A DNA stretch of 64,000 bases from DATEDA01 sp963754305 (GTDB lineage: Bacteria; Pseudomonadota; Gammaproteobacteria; Burkholderiales; SG8-39), in assembly GCA_963754305.1 (NCBI GenBank), contig CAVWFR010000036.1:186001-250000 (forward strand), read 5' to 3'. A program made the translations under genes and the position numbers. Numbering within the stretch: the first letter of the stretch is position 1; the number at the start of each line of letters is the position of its first letter. The notes under the pieces were generated by a model that searched no databases, was not told the DNA's origin, and saw nothing but the letters and a program-made list of their open reading frames with translations. Positions 7,265-15,918 of the stretch are shown in pieces.

Positions 7265-7294
7265 CTCTGCGAGCAGGTGCAGAACCTGGAGTGA
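7265..7294 (+). pseudogene. yicC: Displaced 3' end of yicC
   Basis: The sequence encodes LCEQVQNLE followed by TGA, repeating the last residues of YicC (EQVQNLE). Synonymous changes separate it from the intact copy (ctggag here, ctcgaa there). It lies on the gmk side of the island, where the original end of yicC would be if an element had integrated and supplied a new 3' end. Confidence 0.75.
7269..7287 (+). repeat. Right 19-bp direct repeat (attR-like)
   Basis: This is an exact copy of GCGAGCAGGTGCAGAACCT found at 2047-2065. The two copies bound a 5.2-kb interval containing integrase, transposase and resolvase relics. Confidence 0.75.
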
Positions 7295-7443
7295 AGGGGA
7301 AAGTGGAGGGGAAGGGTGAGGAATAGGACGCGCCCGAACGCAAGTGAGACTCGGCTGGCTCCGCCGGCGTATGCGAGCATTGACAAACTCGCGAGGCGCC
7401 GACCGGTTTGACCATTCCCCTTTCTCCCTTCCGATTTCCCTGA

Positions 7444-8052
7444 ATGCAGGGCCTCCTCTTCATCGTCACCGCCCCTTCCGGCGCCGGCAAGTCGTCGCTC
7501 GTCAACGCGGTGCTCGCCGAGGATCCGCGGCTTGCCCTGTCGGTGTCGTACACGACGCGCGCCCCGCGCGAGGGCGAGAAGGACGGACGCGAGTACCACT
7601 TCGTCGACCGTCCGGCATTCCAGCGCATGGTGGAAGCCGGCGAGTTCCTCGAAAGCGCGGAGGTCCACGGCAACCTGTACGCCACGTCGCAGAAGCAGAT
7701 CGCGGACATGCGCGCCGCCGGCCGCGACGTCGTGCTCGAGATCGACTGGCAGGGCGCGCAGCAGGTGCGGCGAATGTTCCCGGAAGCGATCGGCGTGTTC
7801 ATCCTGCCGCCCTCGGCGAGCGAGCTCGAGCGGCGGCTCCGCGCGCGCGGCAAGGATAGCGACGCGACGATCCGGCGGCGGCTGGCGGTCGCCGAGGCCG
7901 AAATAGGCCACGCCGCGGAGTTCGATTACGTTATACTTAACAACGACTTCGAAGAGGCGCGGCGAGACCTCGCCGCGGTCGTGCGCGCAGCCCGGCTTGC
8001 TCTCGCCTACCAGAGCGCGCGCCACCCCGAGCTATTCCGATTGCATAATTGA
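7444..8052 (+). CDS. gmk: Guanylate kinase
   Basis: Guanylate kinase phosphorylates GMP to GDP with ATP and is an essential cytoplasmic enzyme of nucleotide metabolism. The 202-residue product has the P-loop APSGAGKSS (10-18), the GMP-binding SYTTRAPREGE segment and DVVLEIDWQGAQQV, all typical. No clear Shine-Dalgarno precedes the ATG. In relatives gmk follows yicC directly. Here the island separates them, so gmk, rpoZ and spoT probably depend on a promoter in the 150 bases upstream or on read-through from the island. Confidence 0.97.
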   Translation: MQGLLFIVTAPSGAGKSSLVNAVLAEDPRLALSVSYTTRAPREGEKDGREYHFVDRPAFQRMVEAGEFLESAEVHGNLYATSQKQIADMRAAGRDVVLEIDWQGAQQVRRMFPEAIGVFILPPSASELERRLRARGKDSDATIRRRLAVAEAEIGHAAEFDYVILNNDFEEARRDLAAVVRAARLALAYQSARHPELFRLHN

Positions 8053-8065
8053 GGCTTGAACCTAC

Positions 8066-8275
8066 ATGGCACGCATCACCGTCGAAGATTGTCTCCACCG
8101 GATCCCGAACCGCTTCCAGCTCACGCTCGCCGCGACCTACCGTGCGCGCCAGCTCGCGCACGGCGGCACGCCGCTGATCGAGGCGGCGCGCGACAAGCCC
8201 ACCGTCACCGCGCTGCGCGAGATCGCCGCCGGAAAGGTCGGGATCGAGCTGCTGAGCCGAGTCCACCAGAATTAG
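8066..8275 (+). CDS. rpoZ: RNA polymerase omega subunit
   Basis: The 69-residue product begins MARITVEDCL and has the NRFQLTLAATYRARQL and KPTVTALREIAAGKV motifs of the omega subunit, which helps assemble RNA polymerase and forms part of a ppGpp binding site. It starts 13 bases after gmk and precedes spoT, the enzyme that makes and degrades ppGpp. This order is conserved in proteobacteria. Confidence 0.97.
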   Translation: MARITVEDCLHRIPNRFQLTLAATYRARQLAHGGTPLIEAARDKPTVTALREIAAGKVGIELLSRVHQN

Positions 8276-8288
8276 TGACCTGCCGCAC

Positions 8289-8342
8289 GTGTGACCTGAC
8301 CGTCTCAACCGGCACCGCGGCTCGCGCCGCGGCGGGTCACAC
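8289..8342 (+). promoter_or_regulatory. Nested hairpin between rpoZ and spoT
   Basis: GTGTGACC (8289-8296) pairs perfectly with GGTCACAC (8335-8342). Inside it CCGCGGC (8315-8321) pairs with GCCGCGG (8326-8332) around a TCGC loop. An 18-base bulge lies on the 5' side. No T-run follows, so it is not a standard intrinsic terminator. It could tune read-through or protect mRNA in the 176-base rpoZ-spoT gap. Confidence 0.45.
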
Positions 8343-8451
8343 ATCGCGCGGCGTTGCGGCGACGCCGCGCCCGCGGCAGATCAAGCGACACGCCGGAACG
8401 TCCCATCCGAACCGTTGCGCAGGCTGAACGCGAAGCGGGGGGCCGGTTCCG

Positions 8452-10590
8452 ATGAGCGCCGTGGCCCCCCTCGAGGGTCTGCGGCAAAGCGTCGCCGGCT
8501 ACCTCAAGCCCGCCGACCTCTCCCGCCTCGAAGAGGCCTACCACTTCAGCGACGCGGCCCACCAGGGCCAGCTCCGCAAGTCCGGCGAACCGTACATTTC
8601 GCACCCGGTCGCGGTCGCCGAGATCCTCTCGCATTGGCAGCTCGACGCGCAGACGCTGGTCGCGGCGCTGCTGCACGATGTCGTCGAGGACACCGACGTC
8701 TCGACCGACGATATCTCCAAGCGGTTCGGCAAGCCGGTCGCCGATCTCGTCGACGGCGTCTCTAAGCTCGACCGCATCGAGTTCCAGTCGCAGCAGGACG
8801 CGCAGGCCGAAAACTTCCGCAAGATGCTGCTCGCGATGGCGCGCGATGTCCGCGTCATGCTGATCAAGCTCGCCGACCGCCTGCACAACATGCGTACGCT
8901 CGATGCGGTGGCGCCGGCGAAGCGGCGCCGGGTCGCGCGGGAGACGCTCGAGATCTACGCCCCGATCGCGAACCGGCTCGGGCTCGACGGGCTCTACCGC
9001 GAGCTGCAGGAGCTCGGCTTCCAGCACATCCACCCGATGCGCTACCGCGTGCTCGCAAGGGCGGTGAAGGGCGCGCGCGGCAACCGCCGCGAGGTGGTGG
9101 ACAAGATTCTCGACGCGATCAAGCACCGGATGGGCGAAGCCCAGCTCGAGGCGAGCGTCTCGGGACGCGAGAAGCACATCTACTCGATCTACAAGAAGAT
9201 GATCGAGAAGAAGCTGTCGTTCTCCGAGGTGCTCGACATCTACGGGTTTCGAGTCGTCGTCCGCGACGTGCCGGCGTGCTACGTCGCGCTCGGCGTGCTG
9301 CACGCCCTCTACAAGCCAGTGCCGGGGAAGTTCAAGGACTACATTGCCATCCCGAAGCTGAACGGCTACCAGTCGCTGCACACCGCGCTGATCGGCCCGT
9401 TCGGCGTTCCGGTCGAGGTGCAGATCCGCACCCGCGACATGCACCGCGTGGCGGACAGCGGTGTCGCCTCCCACTGGCTCTACAAGGACGAGGAGACGGG
9501 GACGCTGTCGGAAGTGCAGAGCCGCACGCACAAGTGGCTGCAATCGCTGATCGAGATCCAGGACGCGAGCGGCGACTCGGCCGAGTTTCTCGAGCACGTG
9601 AAGGTCGACCTCTTCCCGGCCGAGGTCTACGTCTTCACGCCGAAGGGCAAGATCATGGCGCTGCCGCGCGGTGCGACCGCCGTCGACTTCGCCTACGCCG
9701 TGCACACCGACATCGGCAACCGCTGCGTCGCCGCCAAAGTGAACTACGATCTCGTGCCGTTGCGCGCCGAGCTGAAGAACGGCGACCGCGTGGAGATCGT
9801 CACCGCCGCGCACGCGCATCCGAATCCGGCGTGGCTGAGCTACGTGAAGACCGGCAAGGCGCGCTCGCAGATCCGGCACTTCCTGAAGACGATGCAGTTC
9901 GAGGAATCGACGGCGCTCGGCGAGCGGCTGCTCGGCCAGGCGCTGCGCTTGCTCGAGAGCGATTCGATGTCGATCGGGCCGGAACGCTGGGAGAAGCTCG
10001 TGCGCGAGTCGGGCGCCAAGTCGCGCGAGGAGATCCTCGCCGACATCGGTCTCGGCAAGCGGCTCGCGGCGATCGTCGCGCGCCAGCTCCTCGTGCTCGC
10101 CGACAACGCGCCGGCCGATGCGAAGCACCACGGCGCCTCGATCCTGATCCGCGGCTCGGAGGGCATGGCGGTCCAGTTCGCCAAGTGCTGCCGTCCGATC
10201 CCCGGCGATCCGATCGTCGGGTTCATCAAGAAGGGCCAGGGGCTCGTCGTGCACACTCACGATTGCCCAGCGGCCGTCAGGTCGCGCAACGACCCCGACA
10301 AATGGATCGACGTCGAATGGGCGTCCGACACCGAGCGCACCTTCGACGTGGGGATCAGGCTCGTCGCGGCAAACCAGCGCGGCGTGCTCGCGAAAGTGGC
10401 GACCGCGATCGCGGACTCCGGGTCCAACATCGACAACGTCAGCATGGACGAGGACCGCGGCGTGTACACGGTCATGCACTTCACGATCCAGGTGCAGAAC
10501 CGCCTGCACCTTGCGCGGGTGATGAAGTACCTGCGCCGGATCCCGGAGGTCGCGCGGATCTCTCGCATCAAGGACCAGCCGGCACGGTGA
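8452..10590 (+). CDS. spoT: Bifunctional (p)ppGpp synthetase/hydrolase
   Basis: The product makes and degrades the stringent-response alarmone ppGpp. The 712 residues contain an intact HD hydrolase domain (His51, His75-Asp76, Glu79-Asp80, Asp142), a synthetase domain (DIYGFRVVV at 262 and the 294-311 segment with KFKDYIAIPK), a TGS domain near 390-450 and a C-terminal ACT domain. The HD residues identify it as the SpoT/Rel bifunctional type, not the synthetase-only RelA. It is the last gene of the gmk-rpoZ-spoT group. Confidence 0.97.
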   Translation: MSAVAPLEGLRQSVAGYLKPADLSRLEEAYHFSDAAHQGQLRKSGEPYISHPVAVAEILSHWQLDAQTLVAALLHDVVEDTDVSTDDISKRFGKPVADLVDGVSKLDRIEFQSQQDAQAENFRKMLLAMARDVRVMLIKLADRLHNMRTLDAVAPAKRRRVARETLEIYAPIANRLGLDGLYRELQELGFQHIHPMRYRVLARAVKGARGNRREVVDKILDAIKHRMGEAQLEASVSGREKHIYSIYKKMIEKKLSFSEVLDIYGFRVVVRDVPACYVALGVLHALYKPVPGKFKDYIAIPKLNGYQSLHTALIGPFGVPVEVQIRTRDMHRVADSGVASHWLYKDEETGTLSEVQSRTHKWLQSLIEIQDASGDSAEFLEHVKVDLFPAEVYVFTPKGKIMALPRGATAVDFAYAVHTDIGNRCVAAKVNYDLVPLRAELKNGDRVEIVTAAHAHPNPAWLSYVKTGKARSQIRHFLKTMQFEESTALGERLLGQALRLLESDSMSIGPERWEKLVRESGAKSREEILADIGLGKRLAAIVARQLLVLADNAPADAKHHGASILIRGSEGMAVQFAKCCRPIPGDPIVGFIKKGQGLVVHTHDCPAAVRSRNDPDKWIDVEWASDTERTFDVGIRLVAANQRGVLAKVATAIADSGSNIDNVSMDEDRGVYTVMHFTIQVQNRLHLARVMKYLRRIPEVARISRIKDQPAR

Positions 10591-10597
10591 CGCCGGC

Positions 10598-11413
10598 ATG
10601 GACGATTCAATCCCGAGAACGGAGAGTCCTTTGAAAGCCAAGGCGAACGGCATCAACGTCCACTACACGATCGACGGCTCCGGCCCATGGCTGGTGATGA
10701 GCCACTCGCTTGCTTGCGATTCGCGCATGTGGGACGAGCAGGTCGCCGCGTTCTCGCAGCGGTTCAAGGTCCTGCGCTTCGACACCCGCGGGCACGGCCA
10801 GACCGACGCGCCGGCCGGACCGTACACGCTGGAGATGCTCGCCGCGGACGCTGCGGGAGTACTCGACGCGGCGGGCGTGCGCGAGGCGCACTGGATCGGC
10901 ATCTCGATGGGCGCGATGATCGGCCAGACGCTCGCGCTCGGGAGCCCGGGTCTCCTGAAGAGCCTCGTCCTCGCCGACACGACCAGCCGCAACCCGCCCG
11001 AGGTCCTGCCGATGTGGATGGAGCGCATCCAGATCGCCGAGACGAAAGGGATGGAAGCGCTCGTCGACCCAACCCTGGCGCGCTGGTTCACCGCGCCGTA
11101 CCTGAAGGCGCAGCCCGCCCGGGTGAAGCTGATCGCCGACATGATCCGTGCGACGCCGGTCGCCGGCTATGCCGGCTGCTGCCATGCGCTGCCGAAGATC
11201 GACCTCACCGCGCGGCTGAAGGAGATCAAGATACCGGTGCTGGCGATGACCGGCACCGAGGATGCCTCCGCGGCCTCGACGAAGGCCATCCACGACAACC
11301 TCCCGGGCTCGGAGTTCGTCCCGATCCCCTCGGCGTCGCATATCTCCAACATCGAGCAGCCCGAGGCATTCAACCAGGCGCTCGTTCGCTTCTACGACCG
11401 GATCGGCGCGTAG
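10598..11413 (+). CDS. Alpha/beta hydrolase, 3-oxoadipate enol-lactonase-like
   Basis: The 271-residue protein has an alpha/beta hydrolase fold with nucleophile Ser103 in GISMGA, an acidic residue in TGTEDAS near 227 and catalytic His in SASHISN near 253. The pattern RFDTRGHGQTDAP and overall length resemble PcaD, which hydrolyses 3-oxoadipate enol-lactone. The true start may be the TTG at 10631, which has GGAGAG in front and gives a product beginning LKAKANGINVHY, as is usual for the family. It lies 7 bases after spoT and leads the aromatic-CoA gene group, so a ring-fission or lactone substrate is likely. Confidence 0.8.
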   Translation: MDDSIPRTESPLKAKANGINVHYTIDGSGPWLVMSHSLACDSRMWDEQVAAFSQRFKVLRFDTRGHGQTDAPAGPYTLEMLAADAAGVLDAAGVREAHWIGISMGAMIGQTLALGSPGLLKSLVLADTTSRNPPEVLPMWMERIQIAETKGMEALVDPTLARWFTAPYLKAQPARVKLIADMIRATPVAGYAGCCHALPKIDLTARLKEIKIPVLAMTGTEDASAASTKAIHDNLPGSEFVPIPSASHISNIEQPEAFNQALVRFYDRIGA

Positions 11414-11442
11414 GTCCGCAGCCAGAGGACGTCGCTTCCCCG

Positions 11443-12216
11443 ATGGGCGCGCTCGCCGGCCGCCACGCAGTCGTCACCGGCGGCGGCCGGGGGATCGGCG
11501 CTGCGATCGCCGCGGCGCTCCTGGGCGAGGGCGCGACGGTGTCGCTGCTCGGGCGCGACGGCGCGCGGCTCGCCGCGCAGGCCGAGACGCTCGGCGGCGC
11601 AACGCTGGCCCAGGCCGTCGCGGTCGATGTGACCGACGAGGCGTCCGTGAAGGCCGCTTTCGCCGCCGTGCGCGAGCGATCCGCGCGCGTCGACATCCTG
11701 ATAAACAACGCCGGTCAGGCGGGAAGCGCCCCGCTCGCAAAGACCGATCTCGCGCTCTGGCACCGCCTGCTCGCGGTGAACCTCACCGGCACGTTCCTCT
11801 GTACGCGCGAGGTGCTGGCGGAGATGACCGGCCGCGGTGCCGGCCGGATCGTGAACGTCGCGAGCAGTGCGGGGCTCGTCGGTTACGGCTATGTTTCGGC
11901 CTACTGCGCGGCGAAGCACGGCGTCGTGGGCTTCACCCGGGCGGTCGCGCTCGAGTGCGCGAAGACCGGCGTCACCGTCAACGCGGTCTGCCCCGGGTAC
12001 ACCGAGACCGACATCGTCGGCGAGGCGCTCGCGAACATCGTGGCGAAGACCGGGAAAACCGAGGCCGAGGCGCGCGCCGCGCTCGTCGCCCATAACCCGC
12101 AGGGGCGGATGGTGCGGCCCGAGGAGGTGGCGGGCGCCGTGCTCTGGCTCTGCCTGCCTGCATCGGCCTCGATCACCGGGCAGGCGATCGCCGTTGCGGG
12201 CGGGGAGGTGATGTGA
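11443..12216 (+). CDS. SDR-family 3-hydroxyacyl-CoA dehydrogenase-like oxidoreductase
   Basis: The 257-residue product is a classical short-chain dehydrogenase: NAD(P) motif TGGGRGIG near 13, NNAG near 87, catalytic Ser in VASSAG near 140 and YCAAK (Tyr/Lys) near 152. Its neighbours are an enoyl-CoA hydratase, an acyl-CoA dehydrogenase and a CoA ligase, so it probably oxidises a 3-hydroxyacyl-CoA. In the 2-aminobenzoate-CoA (abm) pathway an SDR has this role. Its TGA stop overlaps the ATG of the next gene by one base, suggesting translational coupling. Confidence 0.85.
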   Translation: MGALAGRHAVVTGGGRGIGAAIAAALLGEGATVSLLGRDGARLAAQAETLGGATLAQAVAVDVTDEASVKAAFAAVRERSARVDILINNAGQAGSAPLAKTDLALWHRLLAVNLTGTFLCTREVLAEMTGRGAGRIVNVASSAGLVGYGYVSAYCAAKHGVVGFTRAVALECAKTGVTVNAVCPGYTETDIVGEALANIVAKTGKTEAEARAALVAHNPQGRMVRPEEVAGAVLWLCLPASASITGQAIAVAGGEVM

Positions 12217-13037
12217 TGAATGACCGGCGCGCGTTTGCGGACTTTCAACCGCGGCATTTCCGCTTCGAGGTGCAGGACCAGGTCGGCCTGGTAACGATCG
12301 ACCGCCCCGAGAAGAAGAATCCGCTCACGTTCGATTCCTACGCCGAGCTGCGCGACCTCTTCCGCGGCCTCGCGTACGCGTCCGACGTCAACGTGATCGT
12401 GATCGCGGGCGCCGGCGGCAACTTCTCCTCCGGCGGCGACGTGCACGAGATCATCGGTCCGCTGACGAAGATGACGATGCCCGAACTGATGGACTTCACG
12501 CGGATGACCGGCGATCTGGTGAAGGCGATGCGCCACTGCCCGCAGCCGATCGTCGCCGCGATCGACGGCGTCTGCGCCGGCGCCGGCGCGATGCTCGCGC
12601 TCGCTGCGGACTTCCGTTACGGCACCGCGCAGTCCAGGACCGCATACCTCTTCACGCGCGTCGGTCTCGCGGGCTGCGACATGGGCGCATGCACGCTGCT
12701 GCCGCGGCTCATCGGGCAGGGACGCGCGGCCGAGCTGCTCTACACCGGGCGCTCGATGACCGGCGACGAAGGGCTGGCGTGGGGGTTCTTCAACCGCCTG
12801 TGCGCGCCCGAGGCGCTGCTCGCCGACGCGAACGCGCTCGCCGCTTCGCTCGCCGGCGGTCCGACCTTCGCGCACGGCATGACCAAGAAAATGCTCCACC
12901 AGGAGTGGAACATGGGCCTCGACGAGGCGATCGAGGCCGAGGCGCAGGCGCAGGCGATCTGCATGCAGACGCGCGACTTCCACCGTGCGTACGAGGCGTT
13001 CGTGGCGAAGCGGAAGCCCGAGTTCGAAGGCGATTAG
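12216..13037 (+). CDS. Enoyl-CoA hydratase/isomerase family protein
   Basis: The product of about 273 residues is a crotonase-fold enzyme. Oxyanion-hole segments GNFSSGGDV near 67 and GVCAGAGAMLALAADFRY near 115 are visible. The ATG at 12216 is preferred over the GTG at 12213 because GGAGG is 7 bases upstream. It acts on a CoA thioester, probably hydrating a ring-derived enoyl-CoA made by the pathway's other enzymes. It is coupled to the upstream SDR and is followed 13 bases later by the acyl-CoA dehydrogenase gene. Confidence 0.88.
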   Translation: MNDRRAFADFQPRHFRFEVQDQVGLVTIDRPEKKNPLTFDSYAELRDLFRGLAYASDVNVIVIAGAGGNFSSGGDVHEIIGPLTKMTMPELMDFTRMTGDLVKAMRHCPQPIVAAIDGVCAGAGAMLALAADFRYGTAQSRTAYLFTRVGLAGCDMGACTLLPRLIGQGRAAELLYTGRSMTGDEGLAWGFFNRLCAPEALLADANALAASLAGGPTFAHGMTKKMLHQEWNMGLDEAIEAEAQAQAICMQTRDFHRAYEAFVAKRKPEFEGD

Positions 13038-13050
13038 CGGCGCTGGAACG

Positions 13051-14226
13051 GTGAGCGACCGGACCTACCTCGACTGGCCGTTCTTCGACGACGCGCACCG
13101 CGCCCTCGCGCACGAGCTCGACTCCTGGTGCGCCGAGCGGCTCGGCGCGAAGGATGGGAATGCGGCCGGCCATTACGCCGACGTCGACCGCGCCTGCCAC
13201 AATCTCGTCGCGCTGCTCGGCGAGGCGGGCTGGCTGGAGTACTGCGTGCCCGCGGCTCACGGCGGGCGGCTCGAGCGCCTCGACTCCCGGAGCCTCTGTC
13301 TCGCCCGCGAAACCCTCGCCCGGTACGACGGCCTGGCCGATTTTGCGTTCGCGATGCAGGGGCTCGGCTCGGGCGCGATCTCGCTCGCCGGCGCCGAGGC
13401 GCTGCGCGCCCGCTACCTGCCGCGCGTCGCGCAGGGCGAGGCGATCGCTGCGTTTGCGCTCTCCGAGCCCGATGCCGGGTCCGATGTCGCGGCGATGACG
13501 ACGCGCGCGCGGGCGTCGGGCGGCGAGATCGTGATCGACGGCGCGAAGACCTGGATCTCGAATGGCGGCATCGCGGACTTCTACACCGTGTTCGCGCGGG
13601 AGACGGATGCGCCGGGCACGAAGGGCATCAGCGCGTTCGTGGTCGATGCCGAGGCGCCGGGGCTCGCGATCGCCGAGCGGATCGACGTCATCGCGCCTCA
13701 TCCGCTCGCGCGCCTCGCGTTCGAGGGCTGCCGGATTCCCGCTGCGAACCGGCTCGGCGCGCCCGGCGAGGGCTTCAAGGTGGCGATGCAGACGCTCGAC
13801 ATCTTCCGCGCCTCGGTCGCCGCCGCCGCGCTCGGCTTTGCGCGCCGCGCGCTCGACGAAGCGCTCGCGCACGCCGCCTCGCGCCGGATGTTCGGCCAGA
13901 TGCTGGCGGACTTCCAGCTCACTCAGGGGGCAATCGCCGACATGGCGACCGGCATCGACTCGTCCGCGCTGCTGACCTATCGTGCGGCCTGGCTCCGCGA
14001 CGTGAAGGGCGCGCGCACCACGCGCGAGGCGGCGATGGCGAAGATGACCGCGACCGAGAGCGCGCAAGGCATCATCGATCGCGCGGTGCAGCTCTTCGGC
14101 GCGGCGGGCGTCGTGTCCGGCCACCCGGTCGAGCGGCTCTACCGCGACATCCGGGCGCTGCGGATCTACGAGGGGGCGACCGAAGTGCAGAAGCTGATCA
14201 TCGCTCGCGAGACGCTCAAGGTCTGA
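13051..14226 (+). CDS. Acyl-CoA dehydrogenase
   Basis: The 391-residue product is an FAD-dependent acyl-CoA dehydrogenase. It shows the FALSEPDAGSD flavin/substrate motif near 143, KTWISNGGIADFYTVFAR near 170, and the C-terminal RLYRDIRALRIYEGATEVQ segment. The GTG at 13051 is chosen because the family's N-terminus (DRTYLDWPFFDD) begins there. The open frame extends upstream inside the preceding gene. It introduces a double bond into a CoA thioester. The downstream ligase gene starts 5 bases after it. Confidence 0.88.
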   Translation: MSDRTYLDWPFFDDAHRALAHELDSWCAERLGAKDGNAAGHYADVDRACHNLVALLGEAGWLEYCVPAAHGGRLERLDSRSLCLARETLARYDGLADFAFAMQGLGSGAISLAGAEALRARYLPRVAQGEAIAAFALSEPDAGSDVAAMTTRARASGGEIVIDGAKTWISNGGIADFYTVFARETDAPGTKGISAFVVDAEAPGLAIAERIDVIAPHPLARLAFEGCRIPAANRLGAPGEGFKVAMQTLDIFRASVAAAALGFARRALDEALAHAASRRMFGQMLADFQLTQGAIADMATGIDSSALLTYRAAWLRDVKGARTTREAAMAKMTATESAQGIIDRAVQLFGAAGVVSGHPVERLYRDIRALRIYEGATEVQKLIIARETLKV

Positions 14227-14230
14227 TCGC

Positions 14231-15880
14231 ATGGCCTACACCGCCCACGTCGACACCTTCGCGCGCGCGAGCCAGCCGCCGCCGGACGAGATGCCGGAGG
14301 TCTCGTTCGACCTACCGGAGCTCGCCTATCCGGCGCGCCTCAACTGCGGCGCCGAGCTGCTCGACCGGATGGTGGCGGCGGGGCACGGCGAGCGGCCGGC
14401 AATCCACGCGCTGATCGACGGCCGGAAGTACTCGTGCACGTACCGGCAACTCCTCGTGCACGCGAACCAGATCGCCCACGTCCTGGTGCGCGACGTCGGG
14501 CTCGTCCCCGGCAACCGCGTGCTGCTGCGTGGACCGAACAACCCGATGATGGCGGCGTGCTGGTTCGCCGTCATGAAGGCGGGCTGCATCGCGGTCGCGA
14601 CGATGCCGCTGCTCCGCGCGAAAGAGCTGAAGCAGATCATCGACAAGGCGCGGGTGGGCGCGGCGCTCTGCGACGTCCGGCTGAAGGACGAGCTCGACCG
14701 CGCGCAGGCCCAGTGCCCCGATCTGAAACGCGTGCTCTGTTTCAACGCCGGCGGGCCCGGCTCGCTCGAAGCGGCGCTCGACGGCAAACCGACGGTCTTC
14801 GCGAACGTCGATACGGCCAGCGACGATGCAGCGCTGATCGCGTTCACCTCCGGTACGACCGGCCAGCCGAAGGGCTGCATCCATTTCCACCGCGACGTGA
14901 TGGCGATGTGCGATGCGTTCCCGCGCTCGTGTCTCAAGCTCGAGGTCGACGACGTGGTCTGCGGCACGCCGCCGCTCGCCTTCACCTTCGGGCTCGGAGG
15001 CATGCTGTGCTTCCCGCTGCGATTCGGCGCCTCCACGGTGCTGATGGAGAAGCTCGCGCCGGACTCGCTGCTCGCGACCATCCGCGACTTCAAGGCGACG
15101 GTGTGCTTCACCGCGCCGACTTTCTATCGTCAGATGGCCCCGATCGCCAAGAACTTCGCGATCGGCAGCCTGAAGAAATGCGTCTCCGCGGGCGAGGCGC
15201 TGCCGGATGCGACGCGTCAGCTCTTCAAGCAGGCGACGGGCATCGAGTTGATCGATGGGCTCGGCTCGACCGAGATGATCCACATCTTCATTTCGCACGC
15301 GCCGGATCGCGTGCGGCGGGGCGCGACGGGCTACGCGATCCCCGGTTACCGCGCGACCGTCCTGGACGACGACGGCCTGCCCTGCCCGCCCGGCGTCGTC
15401 GGTCGGCTCGCGGTCAAGGGGCCGACCGGCTGCAAGTACCTCGCGGACGATCGCCAGCGCAATTACGTGCAGAACGGCTGGAACGTGACCGGCGACGCTT
15501 ACGTAATGGACGCCGACGGCTGGTTCTTCTATCAGGCGCGCACCGACGACATGATCGTCTCTGCGGGCTACAACATCGCCGGGCCCGAGGTCGAGTCGGC
15601 GCTGCTGGCACACGAGGCTGTCGCCGAGTGCGGCGTCGTCGGTGCGCCCGATGAGGAGCGCGGAATGATCGTCAAGGCCTACGTCGTGCTCAAGCCGGGC
15701 CATGCAGGCGATCAAGCGATGGCAAAGGCGCTGCAGGATCACGTCAAGGCCGCAATCGCGCCGTACAAGTATCCGCGCGCGATCGAGTTCCGCGACGTGC
15801 TCCCGCGCACCGAGACCGGAAAGCTCCAGCGGTTCCGGCTGCGGATGGAGGCGGCGGCAAACGCCGGGCTGCGGCCGTAA
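14231..15880 (+). CDS. abmG: 2-aminobenzoate/benzoate-type CoA ligase
   Basis: The 549-residue enzyme activates an aromatic acid to its CoA thioester via an acyl-adenylate. Visible motifs are the AMP-binding FTSGTTGQPKG near 211, GLGSTEM near 346, the hinge region TDDMIVSAGYN near 440, and Lys in TGKLQRF near 531. The N-terminal half (LNCGAELLDRM, GPNNPMMAACWFAVMKAG) resembles the benzoate-CoA ligase family, most closely the 2-aminobenzoate-CoA ligases. It ends the run SDR - hydratase - dehydrogenase - ligase. The partner AbmA-type flavoprotein is at 52.2-54.5 kb. The substrate could also be benzoate or salicylate. Confidence 0.8.
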   Translation: MAYTAHVDTFARASQPPPDEMPEVSFDLPELAYPARLNCGAELLDRMVAAGHGERPAIHALIDGRKYSCTYRQLLVHANQIAHVLVRDVGLVPGNRVLLRGPNNPMMAACWFAVMKAGCIAVATMPLLRAKELKQIIDKARVGAALCDVRLKDELDRAQAQCPDLKRVLCFNAGGPGSLEAALDGKPTVFANVDTASDDAALIAFTSGTTGQPKGCIHFHRDVMAMCDAFPRSCLKLEVDDVVCGTPPLAFTFGLGGMLCFPLRFGASTVLMEKLAPDSLLATIRDFKATVCFTAPTFYRQMAPIAKNFAIGSLKKCVSAGEALPDATRQLFKQATGIELIDGLGSTEMIHIFISHAPDRVRRGATGYAIPGYRATVLDDDGLPCPPGVVGRLAVKGPTGCKYLADDRQRNYVQNGWNVTGDAYVMDADGWFFYQARTDDMIVSAGYNIAGPEVESALLAHEAVAECGVVGAPDEERGMIVKAYVVLKPGHAGDQAMAKALQDHVKAAIAPYKYPRAIEFRDVLPRTETGKLQRFRLRMEAAANAGLRP

Positions 15881-15918
15881 CGTTCTTCGCCCCGGCCGGC
15901 ATTCGCTGGCGGGACGGG

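Noticed and set aside
7380..7385. A perfect TTGACA 59 bases upstream of gmk
   Set aside because: No acceptable -10 hexamer occurs at 16-18 bases, so I do not call a promoter.
8305..10656. A 783-codon open frame antisense to spoT
   Set aside because: Its composition is that of a GC-rich shadow frame, while the opposite strand encodes a full SpoT with all motifs.
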